Shown here one piece after another: positions 52,444 through 64,000 of a stretch of DNA of 64,000 nt (the first letter of the stretch is position 1; each line of letters begins with the position of its first letter). The stretch is from Wuchereria bancrofti (taxonomy: Eukaryota > Nematoda > Chromadorea > Rhabditida > Onchocercidae): NCBI GenBank assembly GCA_005281725.1, contig SSBO01000009.1, positions 2,582,969 to 2,646,968 on the forward strand, in the 5' to 3' direction. The translations under genes and the position numbers were made by a program. The notes under the pieces are model-generated. The model worked only from the letters and a program-made list of their open reading frames with translations, was not told the DNA's origin and did no database searches.

Positions 52444-55400
52444 ATGGGCCGTGATTCGCATCATCGTCGGAAACGTAAGACTGATAAACATGAAAACGAT
52501 TCATCAGATGAGAATAAGCAACGTTCTTTATCCCGAAGTCCAGAAAGAAAGTAAGTTCGAGAGATTATTTTAGTCTTTAAATGTTTAGGTATTTAGACTT
52601 TTAAATGCTTACATGAATTTAAATAAATTTTAACAAGTATGTTTTTAGTTGTCATAATTTTTGGTAGTTTTCTCATCTTGTAATAAATCATTTTCTTTCT
52701 TTTAGATCAAGACGTACTGATAAAGGAAAGCGTAAGGCGAAATCACCTGGTACTCCTTCATCAAATAAAAAGTGACGTTTTAATTGCATTTTGCATTACG
52801 CTTTCATATGTTCTGTTTTGATTTGTGCCGATTATTTCAGGATAATTTATGATGGATTTTCTTTTTTAATCAAAGCTCCTTTCATATCACTATTTTCAGT
52901 GAGGAAAGTATATCAATTGAAGAAACCAACAGGTTGCGTGCTTCGCTTGGTTTAGCTCCACTTGAAGTAGATAATGGGCCGAAAGAACATGAAGTGGAAG
53001 GAAATGATGGTGTAGAGAAAATTTACAAAGAGGATGGAATGGAATTCATCCATAAAAAAGCCGAACATCTAGGAGAAAAGAAGAGAATTGAGGAGATGCG
53101 GGAGAAATTATCGGTTTGGTTTCTTCATATATTTAATTCTTTTTTAATCAAAACTCCTTTCATATCAGTATAGTAAATTTTTATTTTATGTTCTCTTACA
53201 TTGAAAGCTCATAGTTGGAGAAAATGTGACATTGAAAAAGCTCATAAAGCTTATGCTAATTGTATCAATTTAGGTAGCTCGTGATAAACGAAAGCTGTAC
53301 GAAAAAGTATTGAAAATAAAGCCATTAGCGGAATCCGATTCTGAGGAAGATGCGGCTTCTTGGGTTGCGAAAAATCGTGAACTGGAAGAAGAGAGGAAGA
53401 GAGCAGAAGAAAGGGTAAATATATGTGCCTATCATTCTTTTATTTGATCACTTTTTAAACTTATGGACTGATAGTCGTTCTTCGGTCGATTTCTTCATAT
53501 ATTTAATGTTCTTCAGTTTGATTTTTTCTTATATGCAAACAATATGTCGTTTTGGAATAAGTATGGGAGCAATGTTTACTTTGTCAGGCTAAAATTCTGG
53601 ATGATATGGATGCGGATTTTGGTGTTAATGCACTGATAAACGAGGAGAATAAAATGAAACAGATCAAAAAAGCTAAAAAACGAGGGGTAAGGTGTACTTT
53701 CTAAAGTATTATATATTATAACGGCTTTTATGACAAGTAATTTTTCAGTTGACAGTTTCATTTTTCACAATTTATATTTTTGCAGCAGAAATCAGATCTC
53801 GCAGGTTTAATGGTGGGTCACGCTAAGGAAGACTTCTTGGAGGGAAACGAGACTATTTTAGTTCTTGAAGATAAAGGTTAGGATTTGCGAAACGTACTTT
53901 CTGATTTCTAATTGTTTCCAACGATATTTCTCAATGTATTAATTCAGTTATGTTGAGATGTTTAAGGTGTATTGGATGAAGGTGAGGAAGTGCTTGTAAA
54001 TTCAAATTTGGCTGAAAATCATAGGTATCAGAAAAATGCCGAATTAAGAAAAAAAAAGAATCGCTACGAGCCTTACGAAGAGGAATTTGATGAATACGGG
54101 ATGGTATGTTTTAAAGTTCAAGATGTTTTTCGGAAGAGTTCAGTAATTTTATGCCTTATATTGCCTTTTTGCATAATTTCAGCCCAAAGAAAAGGGACTT
54201 CTGTCAAAATACGATGAATTGGAAGGCGAAGCAAAGAAGGCTTTCCGTTTGGGTATGTATTTAAATGAATTTATGGACTTATTGTTTATCATTTTTACTG
54301 CGTTGAATTTCTGTTGTGGTCGTCGAAATATTGTAAACAACAGGGATCATTTTACGCAGCTTATTCCTCGGTGTGGCGTAAGAAACATATCCATGCATAC
54401 GTTAAAAGAGATTCCAAAAGAGTTTAGTATCAATCCATAATATCAGCTTACGTGCTAATTTCGCTGCCGATAAAATGCTCATCTCAATTATCATTAAGTT
54501 TAAAATTATATTCAAGGTGAGGATGGCGAAGTTGATATTGACAAGGAACGGGAAGAAATGGAAATGCGCCGGAAACTGTTTATGGCAAACAAGAAACTGG
54601 AATCGTTAGAAGTTCCAAAATACACAGTGGCCAGTGAATTTTATACTGAGGTTTGAATTAACAAGCATTCTGGTCGGATTATTGGTGTAGCAGAGGTGTG
54701 CCAATAATCCATTCCTAATCGGTTTTTTCCAGGAAGAAATGCTTTCATTTCGTCGACCAAAGTCAAAAAAAGACAAAAAATTACGTAAGAGAAAGGAAAA
54801 AATGTTGAAAGCTGATGATCTCATTCCGGATGAGTCTACACTAGCTGACGATACCGAAAGGTTTGTTTAAAAAAGTTATCGTTGTTCACGTTTTTATGCA
54901 ATGTGTTTTTTTTTTTTTTTCAGAAGTTTTGGAACCAGCAAAATAGTACTGAAGATTGTAACTTTTATAAATTACTATTTTTCACTATTTTACTATTTTC
55001 TTACTATTTTTTTACTATGAGGGTCTTTGAATTTATTGTTGTATTATTCACTGTTAGAGCGGCTAAGGCAATAAATCGACAGCGCGGTGAAGGGTTTGAA
55101 ATTAAAGAAGAGGAAAAGATCGCAAAGGATAAACCGAATTTGGAAGAAGGAGAACTTGCAGACGAAGACGAGAAAAAGGTTGTACATATGCCGTTTATTG
55201 TTGCTTTATAATTATTGCACCACTTATTCTTGAGGCAATTTCTTTATTGATTTTCACGTTTCAATTTAGGGCAACTGGCGTTGTGCAGAAACAAGTGCTT
55301 TCGTAGACGTACAAAATTTGAATAAATTGGCTAAGCAGGTTGAGGAAGAAGAAGATGATGAAGATGATGGTATGGTATCATTTTTATCCTTTTTTGATTT

Positions 55401-57531
55401 CATTTCAAAAATCTGCAGTCCATGTCAGAGTAGTAACTTGATTTTTGTTTTTTAGATTTGGTTGGTGGTGTGGATTTATCCAATGTTGTAATTGAGGATG
55501 ATGCTGAGGAAGAGTTAACAGTGATGTTGGACCGTGCTCGTAAACTTAGACAGCACGAGATTAAGAAGGAAAACCCAGAAAGCGATGCAGCATTAAAGGT
55601 TATATAAGGCTACAAATTTAATGCTTTTTTACTTCAAGTGTTAACGAATACTACTAGAAGAGTTCTTCAAAATGTGTTTTAGAATTCTATACTATTCTTT
55701 CTTAATTTTTATGCATAAAATTTTCAGATACATGAGTTGATGAAGATACATTCGGTGAAAGAAGAACCAGTGGATGTAGAAGAAGAAAATGATAAAGGCG
55801 GTGTTGTTATTGATTCTACAATGGAATATTGCCGTAATTTAGGTACTCACGGTGACATTGTAACTTGGATCCAGTATTGAGTTTGTTAGAGAGCTAATCG
55901 CATATTGAATGAAAATTTAATATTGTTTTTCCAGGTGAAATTCCTACGTACGGATTGGCTGGTAATCGGCAAGATGCAGTGGATGTCAGGGAGCTGAACG
56001 AGCCGGAGGCCGTAAAAATGGAAGTAGATGAGGAGGCAGTTACTGATCAGTCACCAACTGAGTATGTTTTTCCATTAAAATAAATTACATTTCTTGAGTA
56101 GTGTCGCTTATTTCAGAAATTATCTTAAGTTAACTGCAACTATTTTTTATGTATTTCCATCTCTTTTTTCGTTATACATTACAGAGAACATCATAATCAT
56201 AGGAGATCAGAACAGGAGATGAAAGGTAAATGGACAGAAGCGACTGCTTCAACATCTGGTTATGATGATAGAAAAACTAAGAAACTCAATGGAGAAAGTG
56301 ATGTAAGCTTTTTATTAAAAAAAAAATGTGGTTTAGATTCTACCAGCTGAAGTATTTGAGGCGTATAATACAGAATAAAGTAATTTTTAGTTGATGTTTT
56401 TCAAATTTTAGGATAGCGATGACGAAGCATACAATGTATTGGGTGAAGAACGTGATGTAACGAAGGGTGTTGCTGCGATGTTAAAGTCTGCTGCCGAGAA
56501 AGGTTATCTCGATGCTGGTAAAGAACGAAAGGTGAAGGGTCCATCGCTGAAACATTTGGAAAGTAAACGTTTCTCGCAAATTGAGACCAGTCGATAGTAT
56601 GTTTTTTCTTTGTCTTGAAATTTGCCATCATATTTTCGTTTTATTATGTACAACACTGTTAAAGACGCTATATCTATAGAGATATATAGCCTAGTATTTA
56701 TAGTTGCCTTATTATCTTATATTCTTTTATCATTGCTTCATCATTATTTTTTAGACTCTGTAAATCTGTTTAGTAATTCTGTTTTTTAAAAACGTAAAAT
56801 TCAAGGCATATTGATTCATTTTGCAGTGATATTGAGGAGAAATATACAAAGAAACTGGAACGAATGGGAACAACTGGTACAGGTCCTGTGCGACCATTTC
56901 CAGAAAAAGCGGACTACAAACCGGATATACGGATAACGTATGTCGATGAACGTGGAAAAGAAATGGAATCAAAAGATGCATTTCGTGTTCTTAGTTGGAA
57001 GTTAGTCTGATTCACTTATAGGTGGATAGATGGATGGTTAATGAGAACTGTGACATTTATTGCATAATTAAAATTTCAAGCATTAACAATGCTGTATTAG
57101 TTTTTTTTTTTTTAGATTCCATGGCAAAGGGCCAGGTAAGAAGCAAATAGAAAAGAGACAAGCAAAACAGGAAAAGAAAGAGCTCATGAAAAAAATGAAT
57201 TCTATGGATACACCATTGGGAACGCTTAACAAACAGTTAAAGAAGCAAGAAGCGATGCAAACCCCATATATTATTCTAAGTGGTTCTGGAAGAGATACTG
57301 GGTTTGTTTGTTTTTTGAAGAAAAAGCATTAGAAGAATTTGAGGTTATATGTTGAATTCAAAGTGTTGACTTCATATTTGCTCTCATATTCGTCTTATTT
57401 TCGTTGGTTTTTCAAAGATGTAATGTTGAGATGCAATGGTATACTGAGAAATTCAACAGTGAACTTTTTTTTATTGAAATACTGTTCAGTAACAAGAAGT
57501 TTTTTGCAGAGCACCATTAAAGAAGGAGTGA
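52444..57531 (+). CDS. SART1: SART1/Snu66, U4/U6.U5 tri-snRNP-associated protein 1
   Basis: Exons in one frame: 52444-52550, 52706-52771, 52900-53113, 53274-53414, 53588-53686, 53786-53876, 53967-54103, 54183-54252, 54517-54650, 54733-54860, 55058-55178, 55270-55369, 55456-55598, 55728-55842, 55935-56061, 56185-56302, 56412-56596, 56827-57000, 57116-57301 and a last exon 57510-57531, about 825 aa. The N-terminus is Arg/Ser/Lys-rich. Family landmarks follow in order: SISIEETNRLRASLGLAPLEV, DMDADFGVNALI, GLMVGHAKEDFLEGNETILVLEDKGVL, LLSKYDELEG, YTVASEFYTEEEMLSFRRPK, STMEYCRNLGEIPTYGLAG, GVAAMLKSAAEKGYL, DIEEKYTKK, YKPDIRITYVDERGKEM, FHGKGPGKKQIEKR and TPYIILSGSGRDTG. The protein belongs to the nuclear spliceosomal tri-snRNP and helps its recruitment to the pre-spliceosome. 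Introns are short with worm-type acceptors. The end is ambiguous: reading through the last donor stops at TAG 57330-57332 (828 aa, ...GFVCFLKKKH), whereas splicing to 57510 ends ...GAPLKKE. An AATAAA lies at 58017-58022. Confidence 0.95.
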
Positions 57532-57532
57532 T

Positions 57533-58365
57533 GTACCTCTTCGGAATTAATTCTGGACGTTGTGAGGAAGATTTGCTTCTTGCGGATTTGACTCTGCTTT
57601 TGCTTCAGATAGTTTTTTGTTGTCTTTTTTTTTAGTAAAGAGATCTTCGTATTTGTATTTTGAGACAGATTTGCTTTCTATATTTTTAGTCAGAAAAATT
57701 TCCCCATTTCTGTGAGGGAAAATAGTTTTATATGTCTGAGATATTTTCGCATTTGAGAGTAATTGTTTTGTATTACTTTTTTTGATTTGTGGTTTGTAAA
57801 TGATCGGTAATAATTTATAAATTGTTACTACATATAAAGAAGAAGCAACATTTGTAGTTTGTCCAAATAATCAAATATACAACAACTGTTCCAGAAAGGC
57901 AGTGAAGACAACGGATGTCAACATCAGGAAACAAGGGCAAGAGAAATGAAAAATATGGCTCAGTAATAATTTCAAATTAACTCTAAAGTTTATTTGATAT
58001 TCATCTTATGTAAAAAAATAAATTGTTAACTTTTTTCAAGGATAGATTTCTTGACTATTTTTATATAAGGATGTCTCCATTTTGCGTAGAATGGTGCACT
58101 GTGGTTGTCATTACACTTTGTAGCCACAACGTAAAAATTCTAAAATATCTATCGAATAGATCCTATTATTAGTTTTAAGTGCGAATAATTCCGTTTATCT
58201 TGAAGCTAGCACTGTAGAGTGTGATAATATCACTCTTATTTCCTCCAGGTGATCATCGATCGATAGTGCGGTATTTTTACACATCATCGATCGATAGTGC
58301 GATATTTTTACAAAACGTTAAGATGTTAAATTGCAGCCCATTTGAGTGAAATATCGTTGCGTTCT
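57533..58365. other. Convergent 3' region between SART1 and the zinc transporter
   Basis: Non-coding DNA holding the SART1 3' UTR (AATAAA at 58017-58022) and, on its right side, a 31-bp tandem duplication at 58252-58313. No other gene was seen. Confidence 0.6.
58252..58313. repeat. Tandem duplication of a 31-bp unit with ATCGATCGAT core
   Basis: Two adjacent copies (58252-58282 and 58283-58313), each beginning ATCATCGATCGATAGTGCG and continuing through TATTTTTACA. They differ at only two positions. The core ATCGATCGAT is self-complementary. Confidence 0.9.
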
Positions 58366-61300
58366 CTAATCATTGTCATTTAATGGCCCCAAAAATTCAA
58401 TATTACTTAATGGTCCAGAAACTTGCATTGCAGTAAAACTTTCTACTTCCTCAAAATATGCTCAACTGCTGTTGCTGCAGTTGAAAATGATTGATTTGAA
58501 ATGCTTCGATTACATACACATTGTGCCTAAAAAGAATCCAATCTTATCACTAAATCAAATTGGAATAAAATACTTCAGGTAAACTTAATCTGTGATTCGA
58601 AAGATTGGTTTAATTTAAAATTCTAAAATGCTTCTTTCATGTTTTCAAAGTAAAACTCTAAAAAATGGTTCTCATTAATAACACTCATCCTCATTCTGCT
58701 AATTTCTGATGTAACATCTAAAATAGATGGCTTCTTTTCTTATAGCTTATATCGTATACTTAAATGAATGATATATTACTGATAAGATAATATTACCTGA
58801 ATAGTGATAAAATGAATTCCATGTTTTAATTTTAACTTTTCATTAGCTTCATGCACTACATGATTGGAATCACAACTTTTTTCGATGTCTAAATGTACCG
58901 ATATTGCCACCTTATCCATAGTTAGTGACCATACTCGAAGCGAATGCACATCTCGTACTCCTTCAGAATTTATATTTTTTTAATTATTCTAACAAATTAT
59001 AAAATATGAAGTTGAGTGAAAGGAAAAAATTAATTATTACACCAATTAGTGATTAATTCCATTTCAAATCTAACAACCTAATAATGGAATTTAAAATATC
59101 ACTTTGAAACATATGAAATATTTAATTGATTAAACTTATAAACAATGCATAATGGCGACACTTTCATTTCCTCTTATATCTTCATTTTAATTTCATTTCA
59201 TAGATTAATAACTTTAACAAGAACTTTTAATTTGAGAAATCTGTGCTACTATGTAAACAATAAAATTGAATTATTACGAATATTTAAATACTAATGAGAC
59301 TTGAAAAAGAAGATAATTGAAAATTGATTGCAAAAATATGTTACGGACAAAATGAAAGCATCATTCCTTTTCATCTATTCTAATTATTTTACTCAATTTA
59401 TTAATTTTTAATGAAACAAACGAAAAGAGAAAAGAATAACCAAATTTTCAATCTCAATTTTATTTCTAGAAAAAGGATGCAAACCTTCAATAGCACATAA
59501 TTCATTATACAGTTTGTCGACATTAATATGTTTCGGAGATGCTTCCATCAAAATAAGTATCGAATCTCGAGCTACCGAGAATGATGTCAGCTAAAAGAAA
59601 CTTTTTTTAGTTCTGTAATTAATTTAAATTATTAACTTATCAAATATAAGAATGTTAAAATTCAAAAAACACAAACCATAACAAGAAGTGAGAAAAGAAA
59701 TGTACAAATAGGATCTGCTAAAGGATAATTGGTAAATTTAATTATTAGTGCAGCAGATAATACACCAAGAGATTGTAATAAATCACCAAGAACATGAATA
59801 AATGCAGCTCGAATATTAATATTACTCTAAAATAATTTTAATTACTAAATAAAATGAATCAAAATACTTAATTTCATTAATCTATCAGTCCCTTCTAATT
59901 AGCATTTCATTTTAAATTAACTTTTCGAGAAAATTTATTTCAAATTGACAATTGATGTATGTTGCTACTATTCAAATTTTGCATCAATAATTTCCTAAAA
60001 TAGAAATGAACAATTGTCTTTTTTTTGCTTTAAAATTTGCTAATATCAAGAAATTGCTAATATTAATATTAAGAAATCAAAATTTGATAGTATTAGAAAA
60101 TTGTGCTAAAAAAATGAAAAAAATTTTTGTCGACATTAATTAACTATTATCATATCTTTAAATTTTAAATTTCATAAAAGCGTAGCTAAACATTTTGAAC
60201 TTTATCATTTCTTATTACTTATAATTAAATAATCTAATATTTTACTTCATCATAACAAGCGCTACTCATACAAACTCAAAAATCAAACTTTTAGAGAATA
60301 AAAGTTAGATCAAATTAATAGTCTAAATTTATAATCTACGCAAATTTTGAAACAAATATTCTGCAAAAATGATTAATGTTAAGAATGAAAAAAAAAAAAA
60401 ATTATTATAAACTAACGCCAAATTCAAACATATGATTGTCATGATCGGCGACATTAATCGTTTTAATAATATTTGCATTATTATCTTGCTCACATCTGAT
60501 ATCTTTCATATTATTTTGATAAACTTTACATGTGCCATCCTAAAATATTAATTAACTTTCTTTTTCACTTTTAAAATATTTCATAATTATACATGTATGA
60601 TTAATAGTTTCACTTCAATTGAAATTAGATAATTGAAAAATTTATTACAATTAAAATTGAATTATAACCTCTAAATCAATTGGAAATGTTTTCTCATTTC
60701 CATGACTATGTGACAGTCCAAAATGTGTATGCGCTGTTTTACCAAAATGTAAAATGACGCCCATAATAATATTGAAGAGTACACTTATTGCTGCTGTATA
60801 TAACATAACTGTTGCATCAACATCAAAATCTTGTTCAATTATTCGTTTAATAGCTGCATAAACAAGTATGGCTGTTAGCGCCCAAATCATTGTTACACTA
60901 AAAGAGAAAAAAAACAAAAAACAAAATATTGGAATTTAAATTATTATTATTATTATGATTAAAATAGTTGTTTATTTTATTATATTGGAATTTAATTATT
61001 ACAATTGAGAATTATAGCAATTGCTTGTTTTATTAATTATGAAGAAAAAAAAAGCATTGAAATTTAATTATTACAAATTAAAATTGTTTGTTTTATTGAT
61101 TACACAAGAAAAAGTATTGAAGACGAATTAGTAGAATTAAAATTGTTTATTTAATTTGTATTTTGAATTATTAATGTAATGAATGAATGTATATTATTAC
61201 CTAATTAATGCGCCCAATATTTCAGCTCGATAATATCCAAATGGTAAACGTTTTGATGGCTTTTTTTGTGCTAATTTAATAGCAATAATTGCAACACAAA

Positions 61301-62247
61301 AACTTAATAAATCAGAAACCATATGGCCAGCATCGGTCATAATTGCTAAGCTATTAGCAAAATAACCACCCAAAAATTCAATTATTATAAATATCACTGT
61401 TACCGCTGATACTGCATAAAGTGATTGTTCTGCTTTTCTGCAAAAAAATAAAAATTCACACTTTTAAAAAATTATTTTTGAAATAAAAAAAAAAAATAAA
61501 CTATAATCTTACTATAGGAAAACTATTTTGAAGTAAAATTGAATGAAAAAAAAATCGAAAATGAAAAATTCTATTTGTTTTAACTTTTCCTTTTTTTTTT
61601 TGTATTTGTTGAATTTCAAATAGTAAAATAAAAACTAGCAGAAAAGAAAAGAAAAATATTTAAAATTATTTAAAATAATCGTAAATTTTCACTTTAAAAT
61701 TCAATCTATCATAATGTTAATGTGACTTGATGGATAATTTTACTGTGTCGCGTGTTTGTTTACTTCTAAAAATCGTTTAATTGTTGAGATTTAGCAATTT
61801 TGGTTTAATCTATCATAATGTCAACGTAACACACGATAAACAACCTTATAGCGTCAAATAAACAAACAAACAAACAAGCAAACAAATAATAGCGTCAAAT
61901 GTTTGATTTTTTTTTTCTTTCGCTATAATTTTTTTCTTTTTACTTAGAATTAATTTACCAAAGTTAATTTTCCACAATTGATCTTGAATGTTATTTTATA
62001 AAAATTTTTTTTAGCTATCACAATAATAAATAATGAAATCAATTTGTAATTTTATAAAGACTTTTTTCAATAAATATACAAAATAAATAAACGAACAAAC
62101 AAATAAACAAACAAACAAGTAAACAAACCTTGTGTTACAATTGTTGGATTTATTATTCCTATCACAATAATACAATGGCGTGTCATCATTAATCGTTTCT
62201 ATATGATTTGGAACATTTTGCGTTGATTCTGATCGATCACAAGACAT
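58366..62247 (-). CDS. ZnT-type cation diffusion facilitator (zinc transporter)
   Basis: Seven well-supported minus-strand exons encode 376 aa in phase: 62247-62129, 61437-61201, 60897-60669, 60539-60417, 59826-59677, 59590-59485 and 58960-58797. A last exon at 58449-58366 (acceptor TTTTGAG, stop TAG) is a candidate that would add 27 aa. An alternative acceptor near 58724 would add only MLHQKLAE. The protein has a polar cytosolic N-terminus and TM1 around 47-67. TM2 has TDAGHMVSD with H78/D82, and [15 protein letters not shown] in TM5 has H247/D251. These two HxxxD pairs are the zinc site of ZnT carriers. A short His loop at 169-184 (H169, H175, H177, H182, H184) is followed by an Asn/Asp-rich insert (196-236) with two Cys. 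[13 protein letters not shown] forms TM6, and the C-terminal cytosolic domain has the family's [11 protein letters not shown] and ITIQ strands. It is closest in feel to vesicular ZnT2/3/8 and worm CDF-2/TTM-1, exporting Zn2+ from cytosol to organelle or outside in exchange for protons. TTTTATAG|GCTAATG at the start suggests trans-splicing. Confidence 0.93.
61703..61828. repeat. Direct repeat (AATCTATCATAATGT) in the zinc-transporter first intron
   Basis: AATCTATCATAATGTTAATGT at about 61703-61723 and AATCTATCATAATGTCAACGT at about 61807-61827 (each given as a 21-bp match with two differences). Each is followed within 60 bp by AAACA/TGTTT-rich sequence. Confidence 0.7.
61851..61890. repeat. 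(AAAC)n tetranucleotide repeat in the zinc-transporter first intron
   Basis: AAACAAACAAAC-type run. A second run at about 62088-62127 touches the exon 1 donor, so the intron starts GTTTGTTTACTTG on the minus strand. Confidence 0.75.
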
Positions 62248-64000
62248 TAGCCTATAAAATTTTCAATTAAATTTCATTAGAAAATATTTTCAGGAAAAAA
62301 AAGAATGGAAAAATTCACTCGAAAACATTAAAACTTGAAAGAGAACAGAATAAAAAACAAAAAACAAAAATATATATCCAAGATTTTAATTGGTAGAAAC
62401 TAAAAATATCCTTACAAATCATTTAGCTCATTTAATATGAATGCTAATCAAATAATTTATTTCTAATTTAAAGTTATAATTAATTTATCTAATATTAACC
62501 CTCTTTGATCAAGAATTCCTCGATTTATATTTAATGAAAATGAAAAAAATTCAGCAATTTACAAATGATTTTTATTTTATAATAAATACAAATATCTTCG
62601 TAGCAAATTTTTTAAAGTAAAAAGTGTAAAATTTTAATTTTTTTTCTCTTACTTGAAAAATTGATGCAACAATTGTTTGGAATTTATATTGTGCTTTTCT
62701 TTTCTTTTTTTTTTTTTGTTTTGTTTTGTTTGTTTTATTGTAGATAACAATTAGTATGAACGGAAATCAAAGACCTGATCAGGAATTTTCTGATGCAAAT
62801 GAAAAGTGAAAAAGAAAATTCGCATTTTTTTTCATATTTCTTGATTGATTCTTAAATTTTCAGGGATGAATCACTTGAAACCATCATTTAAATGTTCTAA
62901 TACGAAGTCTTTTTTAATGTTGAAAAAAAGAGAAAACGTCGTTTTCAGCCTTCAATTTTTCTTTTTTTTTTTGAAATTGGATTTTTTTTTTTCTTAAAAT
63001 AGTCAAATGTTAGTAATATGAAAGAATTAGTGAGCTATAAGATTATAAATGAAGTAATAAATTTATGACATTTGGCTTCCTAAAATTAAACTTACAGATT
63101 TGCAAAATTGACATAATTCAATGCAGTTATAGATTTAATTTCATAGAAATTGATTAATTGATTGATTGATTGCAAAATATATTTTAAAAAAAAATGATAT
63201 AATCAATATGATCAATGTTCCTTTAAATGTAATAATTTGAATCATAATATCGACGATATTGTAATTTAGACTATCACATTCAGATATTATGATTATGATT
63301 CAGATTTTGACATCTTATATTTTTAAAACATTTTTAATGTTTTTTTTTTAATTGAAATGTCATTTAACAGATCTTTTCATACACTTATTGTTGTGTCTAA
63401 GCATCAAAAAAAAAAAAACATTCAAAATTAGCATTTTCATTTCGCAGTAAATTTTTATTAGCAGAAAAGATATTACGAAATTTAATTATTAGTTACAACG
63501 TTATTTCTCGTTGTTATTTGCATCGAACGCTTCTCTCAATGAATAAGAAATATTGTGATTGATAAATTTAATTTTGAAATAAATTTTAAAATTTAACCTA
63601 TATTAAATTAAATATGAGATATGTTTATTAAAATCGTATTAATTTCATTATTATAAACTATGAATTCAATCTTTGCTTTTTTTTTTTTTGCTCTAATAGT
63701 AACTCACAGCAATGATTGTATATGAAGTTGGAAACAAAAAAACTGACAATAAAAATTCTACATACATTTGATAATTGATTAAATGAAATTCAAGAATGAT
63801 ATGATAAAATCATGCCAATTCTGACAAAAAAAAAAAATTGAACGAAATATGTTAGATTTAAAACTATTCGATGGTTTTGCTGCAATCATGAAATAAATTC
63901 CATTCTAGTGGGTCTGTTGAAACATTAAAAAAAAATTTTGAACATTAAAGATCATACGGTTCCTTAGGCGCTAATTGCAAAATATTCATAAATAAATGAT
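62248..64000. other. Upstream region of the zinc transporter, no gene seen
   Basis: AT-rich DNA with long homopolymer runs and no coding frame. A spliced-leader-type acceptor (TTTTATAG) sits 5 bp before the ATG at 62247, so the promoter may lie anywhere to the right. Confidence 0.5.

Noticed and set aside
54882..55211. 109-codon + frame starting in SART1 intron DNA
   Set aside because: Only its end (from 55058) is a SART1 exon; the start is low-complexity intron sequence.
57339..57635. 98-codon + frame after SART1
   Set aside because: Hydrophobic, T-rich frame in the 3' region; only the 22-bp stretch at 57510-57531 in another frame is a plausible SART1 terminal exon.
58685..58724. Alternative terminal exon of the zinc transporter ([11 protein letters not shown])
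   Set aside because: It is in phase but very short, and unlike the usual ZnT end; the 58449-58366 exon was preferred, though neither is certain.

Overview
The window reads as nuclear DNA of a nematode, most likely a filarial or other spirurid. It is strongly AT-rich, genes are cut into many short exons, acceptors are of the worm TTTTCAG/TTTAG type, and sites resembling spliced-leader acceptors (for example TATTTCAG or TTTTATAG) lie just 5' of several start codons. The encoded proteins are animal: Numb, CKS1, SART1 and a ZnT transporter. The filarial placement is an inference from composition and gene structure. All exon models were built by hand from splice sites, reading phase and protein-family recall, and none has transcript support.

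Layout from left to right. (1) 1-1388, minus: the 5' part of a gene running off the left edge, with a basic N-terminus that leads into what may be a nematode protein tyrosine phosphatase domain. (2) 3521-15604, minus: a complete num-1/Numb homologue, 14 coding exons and 681 aa, with a PTB domain, RRLS-type phosphosites and C-terminal DPF and NPF endocytic motifs. A 6.2 kb intron and a candidate 5' non-coding exon near 16.6 kb suggest alternative promoters. (3) 16.6-31.0 kb: about 14 kb without a supportable gene, rich in microsatellites. (4) 30989-34315, minus: an unrecognised secreted protein of about 363 aa with a signal peptide and a hydrophobic C-terminal tail (possible GPI anchor). (5) 34.3-49.0 kb: another gene-poor stretch with an AAT/ATT repeat field and a duplicated 62-bp segment. 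(6) 49015-50815, minus: cks-1 (CKS1), three exons, with a decayed mariner-type transposase in its second intron on the opposite strand. (7) 52444-57531, plus: SART1/Snu66, a U4/U6.U5 tri-snRNP protein, about 20 exons and 825 aa. (8) 58366-62247, minus: a ZnT-type zinc transporter with intact HxxxD motifs in TM2 and TM5 and a short His loop. (9) 62.2-64 kb: its upstream region, with no gene seen.

This is an ordinary eukaryotic gene neighbourhood, not an operon or defence island. cks-1 and SART1 are divergent over 1.6 kb, and SART1 and the zinc transporter are convergent. I did not find a convincing new multi-gene system. The most unusual items are the mariner fossil inside cks-1, the lineage-restricted secreted protein, and several short structured repeats.
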